Of a stretch of 8,158 bases of DNA, positions 5,692-8,158 are shown one piece after another. The position numbers and the translations under genes were made by a program. Every line of letters starts with the position of its first letter. Within the stretch, counting starts at the first letter, position 1. Source of the DNA: Pseudomonadota bacterium (lineage in GTDB: Bacteria; Pseudomonadota; Alphaproteobacteria; Acetobacterales; Acetobacteraceae); NCBI GenBank assembly GCA_021807465.1, contig JAKBCX010000051.1, positions 1-8,158 of the forward strand, read 5' to 3'. The notes beneath the pieces are model-generated. The model was not told where the DNA came from. It was given only the letters and a program-made list of their open reading frames with translations, and ran no database searches.

Positions 5692-7316
5692 TTTTGCGCG
5701 TCTGGCGCTGCCTTGCGGCGCTGGCCTGCCTGCTGGGCGCGGCCCCGGCGGTGGCGCAAAATTGCGGCACCATTGTTGTGCCACCCGGTTTGGGCATGGG
5801 GCCGGGGGCGGATGTCACCTCGTTCAACCCGCTGCTCACCAGCTCGCTTTACAACCAGGAGGCCGCGGGGCTGATATTCGCGCCGCTGCTCTGGATCAAC
5901 CGGTTTCACGAAATTGATTACGCGCGCAGCATCGCCAGTGCCGTAAGCACGCCAGATAACGGCAAAACCTACGATGTAACGCTGAAGCCCTGGCGCTGGT
6001 CAGACGGCGTGGCGGTGAGTTCGGCGGATGTTTTATATACGTATCATCTTATCCAGGCGCTGGGGCAGGCTTATGCTGGGTATGGGCAGGGCGGTGTGCC
6101 AGACCTTATCGCCAGCGTTACCGCGCCCGATGCATCGCATGTGCAAGTGGTGCTGAAGCACGCGGTGAATCCGCAATGGTTCATCCTGAACGGGCTTGGC
6201 CAGCTCAGCCCGCTGCCGTTTCATGTGTGGGGGCGTTATTCCACCGATGAAATCTGGCAGGCGCAGAGCGACCCGGCGTTTTTCCGCGTGGGAGACGGGC
6301 CGCTTCTGCCCGTGGCGCTGAATATCGGCATCGATGCCGTGTTTGTGCCCAACCCGCTCTACCCCGTGGGCAAGATGAATTTTTCCCGCTTCGTGATGCG
6401 GTTTTCCACCGCCGAGGGGCAGGAATTGCAGGCAGTGCAGTCGGGCGAGCTGGATATGAGCAATATCCCCTTCGCACTCTACGCCAAGGCGCTCACCCTG
6501 CCGGGAGACCGCGTGGTGACTCTGCCGCCCAGCTATTCCTGGCACGAGCTGATACCGAACATGGCCAATGCGTCCACACGGTTTTTCGGCGATGTGCGGG
6601 TGCGCCAGGCGCTGGCGGATGCCATTGACCAGAAGCGGATTGTGCAACTTGTGATGCACGGGCTGGGAAGCCCGGTTTACGGGCCGGTGCCGCCTTACCC
6701 GGACACGTTCTTGTCTCCCGCGGCGCGGGCCGGGCAATACCCGGTTGGGTATGATGTGGCCAAGGCGCGAAAGCTGCTGGTGGAAGCAGGATTCATGCCG
6801 GGCAAGGATGGGGTGTTGCAAAAGAACGGGCAGCGCCTTGCCTTCACGCTGCTGATTCCGGCCGGCCCGCCGGTGAGCATCGAAATTGCCGAGAGCATCC
6901 AGCAGGATTTGCAGGCTGTGGGCATCACCATGAAGGTGCGGCAGATGGAATTCAACCAGCTTCTCGCCGTTATGGCGGGGCAGCCGCAAAAATGGCAGGC
7001 GATTCTGCTGGGCATGACCCTTGGCCCCTACCCAAGCGGGGAGGAGCTGTTCACCCAAGGCGCGGCGCTGAATAATAACGGCTATGCCAGCGCGGAAATG
7101 GACAGGCTGATAAAGCAAAGCACCGATGAGCCAGGGCTTGCGGGGCTGTTTGCCTACCAGGATTTCGCCAGCGCGCAGCAGCCGGTGATTTTTCTGCCCA
7201 ATGAGCGTTATTCCGTGCTTGTGCGCAACGGGTTGCATGGGGTGCGGGACTTTCTCAACCCGCTGGGCGCCTGGGCGCCGGAGAAGCTGTACTGCACCAA
7301 GGAGAGCGCGCCATGA
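5688..7316 (+). CDS. ABC transporter periplasmic solute-binding protein, family 5 (peptide type)
   Basis: This is a 542-residue exported binding protein of the OppA/DppA (SBP_bac_5) family, which captures peptides, nickel complexes, opines or related solutes for an ABC importer. The GTG at 5688 is chosen over the ATG at 5628 because it gives a clean signal peptide (R4, R7, hydrophobic 8-19, cleavage after AVA at residue 23) and a GTGA overlap with hemY like the other junctions. The earlier start would put an unrelated Pro/Arg/His-rich stretch in front. Family signs are SFNPLL (45-50), the hallmark WSDGVAVSSADVLYTYHLI (104-122), FGDVRVRQALADAIDQKRIV (300-319), YDVAKARKLLVEAGF (355-369) and ESIQQDLQAVGI (402-413). 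The mature protein has only two cysteines, C26 and C536, near opposite ends. The substrate cannot be read from the sequence. The permease gene follows with a 4-nt overlap. Confidence 0.9.
   Translation: MILRVWRCLAALACLLGAAPAVAQNCGTIVVPPGLGMGPGADVTSFNPLLTSSLYNQEAAGLIFAPLLWINRFHEIDYARSIASAVSTPDNGKTYDVTLKPWRWSDGVAVSSADVLYTYHLIQALGQAYAGYGQGGVPDLIASVTAPDASHVQVVLKHAVNPQWFILNGLGQLSPLPFHVWGRYSTDEIWQAQSDPAFFRVGDGPLLPVALNIGIDAVFVPNPLYPVGKMNFSRFVMRFSTAEGQELQAVQSGELDMSNIPFALYAKALTLPGDRVVTLPPSYSWHELIPNMANASTRFFGDVRVRQALADAIDQKRIVQLVMHGLGSPVYGPVPPYPDTFLSPAARAGQYPVGYDVAKARKLLVEAGFMPGKDGVLQKNGQRLAFTLLIPAGPPVSIEIAESIQQDLQAVGITMKVRQMEFNQLLAVMAGQPQKWQAILLGMTLGPYPSGEELFTQGAALNNNGYASAEMDRLIKQSTDEPGLAGLFAYQDFASAQQPVIFLPNERYSVLVRNGLHGVRDFLNPLGAWAPEKLYCTKESAP
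7299..7304 (+). promoter_or_regulatory. Ribosome binding site of the permease gene
   Basis: AAGGAG ends 8 nt before the ATG at 7313 and 11 nt before the neighbouring ATG at 7316. The spacing favours 7313 as the start. It is the clearest Shine-Dalgarno sequence at any start in the rightward operon. Confidence 0.65.
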
Positions 7317-8158
7317 TGGCGGCGCGGCGTTTGGCCTCGGGCGCTGTTTCTGTTTTTCTCCTGGTTACGCTTGTGTTTTTCCTGGCGCATCTCACGCCGG
7401 GCGGGCCGGCATATTCCATTCTGGGGCAGAAATCGACGCCCGGGGCGGTGGCGGCGCTGAATGCGCGGCTGGGGCTGGATGCTTCGCTGCCCGCGCAATA
7501 CGGGCTGTGGTGGTGGCATTTGCTGCACGGGCAGCTTGGCTATTCCTACCTGCTCAACCGCCCCGTGGGCGCGCTGCTGCGCGATTACGAGGTGAATACG
7601 CTCATCCTCTACGTGATTGCGATTTTCCTCAGCACCGTGCTGGCCATTTTGCTGGGACTGGCGCAGGGCGTGTGGCATGGGCGCTGGCCGACGCGGATTA
7701 TTGGCGCATTCCAGCTTATTTTCTACGCTACACCTTCATTCTTCATCGCCGCCATGCTCATTTTATGGTTCGCGGTGGGGCTGCGCTGGCTGCCCGCGGG
7801 CGGCATGGGCAATCAGCGCCTCGCGCATCCAGGCTTAGGGGTTTACGCGGCGCATCTGGTGCTGCCAGTCGTTACGGTTACACTGCTCACCGTGCCTATG
7901 CTCTCGCGCTATTTTGGCGCGGCGGTGCATGAGGAGCTGGGCAAGGACTACGTGCGCACCGCGCGCGCGAAAGGCGTGGGGGAGCGCGCCATTCTGTTCC
8001 GCCATGTGCTGCGCAACGCGCTGCGCCCGCTGGTGACGATGCTGGGCTTATCCTTTCCGTATATTTTCACCGGCGGGGTGATTGTCGAGGCGGTGTTCAA
8101 CTACCCTGGCCTGGGCTGGCTGCTTTGGCGCTCGGCCTTGGGGCAGGATTACCCGGTG
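7313..8158 (+). CDS. ABC transporter inner-membrane permease, DppB/OppB type, C-terminally cut by the window
   Basis: 282 codons are open to the right edge with no stop, so the last part of the gene lies outside. The protein is the DppB/OppB-like channel subunit that pairs with the preceding binding protein. It shows the usual first membrane helix (about 9-27) followed by HLTPGGPA (26-33), the family N-terminal region LNARLGLDASLPAQYGLWW (49-67) with GQLGYSY (73-79), and further helices at about 96-118, 132-155, 176-196 and 241-260. The cytosolic coupling loop that docks to the ATPase is clear: KDYVRTARAKGVGERAILFR (211-230) followed by HVLRNALRPLVT. The VIVEAVFNYPGLGWLLW segment (256-272) is diagnostic for this family. 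The start at 7313 overlaps the previous stop (ATGA) and has a good ribosome site. A second permease (DppC type) and ATPase genes would be expected next. Confidence 0.93.
   Translation, partial: MMAARRLASGAVSVFLLVTLVFFLAHLTPGGPAYSILGQKSTPGAVAALNARLGLDASLPAQYGLWWWHLLHGQLGYSYLLNRPVGALLRDYEVNTLILYVIAIFLSTVLAILLGLAQGVWHGRWPTRIIGAFQLIFYATPSFFIAAMLILWFAVGLRWLPAGGMGNQRLAHPGLGVYAAHLVLPVVTVTLLTVPMLSRYFGAAVHEELGKDYVRTARAKGVGERAILFRHVLRNALRPLVTMLGLSFPYIFTGGVIVEAVFNYPGLGWLLWRSALGQDYPV

Noticed and set aside
5718..5729. Possible lipoprotein lipobox ending at Cys14 of the solute-binding protein
   Set aside because: The residues before Cys14 are Ala-Leu-Ala, without the usual Leu/Val/Ile at -3, and the hydrophobic stretch before it would be too short. 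The AVA-Q site at residue 23 fits a standard signal peptidase I cleavage better.
2784..5839. Several minus-strand open frames of about 285-310 codons opposite hemD, the mitofilin-like gene and hemY
   Set aside because: They have low-complexity Arg/Pro/Ala composition, no motifs and no upstream signals. They are shadows of the plus-strand genes.
6033..7238. A 401-codon open frame on the minus strand opposite the solute-binding protein gene
   Set aside because: The translation is rich in His, Arg and Gln with no recognisable domain, and the opposite strand encodes a clear family 5 binding protein. Long antisense frames are common in GC-rich DNA.

Overview
The window is GC-rich and almost entirely coding, and the gene set points to an alphaproteobacterium. 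The signs are a hemC-hemD-mitofilin-like-hemY cluster placed next to tsaD and gpsA, a Mic60-type membrane protein, and a HemY with a C-terminal zinc ribbon. A member of the Acetobacteraceae/Rhodospirillales is my best guess, but this is inference from gene order and protein style, not proof.

Left arm (1-1963, minus strand): tsaD, rlmJ and the 5' end of gpsA are read leftwards as one tight unit. tsaD and rlmJ share a 4-nt stop/start overlap, and rlmJ and gpsA share 8 nt. The first two modify adenosine at N6, in tRNA (t6A37) and in 23S rRNA (m6A2030). The third makes glycerol-3-phosphate for phospholipids.

Centre (1964-1986): a 23-bp spacer separates the divergent start codons of tsaD and hemC. 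It is the only non-coding stretch. Just beside it, inside the tsaD start region, lies a 9-bp hairpin followed by a T-rich tract on the plus strand. It has the form of an intrinsic terminator or attenuator ahead of hemC.

Right arm (1987-8158, plus strand): hemC, hemD, a mitofilin/Mic60-like membrane protein, hemY (TPR protein with zinc ribbon), a family 5 periplasmic solute-binding protein, and a DppB/OppB-type permease that runs off the right edge. Every junction in this arm is an overlap of 1-4 nt, so the six genes look like one translationally coupled operon. HemC and HemD carry porphobilinogen to uroporphyrinogen III. The Mic60-like and HemY proteins are inner-membrane companions of the haem genes. 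The peptide-type ABC importer is the unexpected addition; transport of peptides, 5-aminolevulinate or haem is possible but cannot be decided from sequence alone.

I found no RNA gene, mobile element, CRISPR array or long repeat. I see no clearly new system. The most interesting points are the hairpin before hemC, the LapB-like architecture of HemY, and the coupling of a peptide-type importer to haem synthesis.
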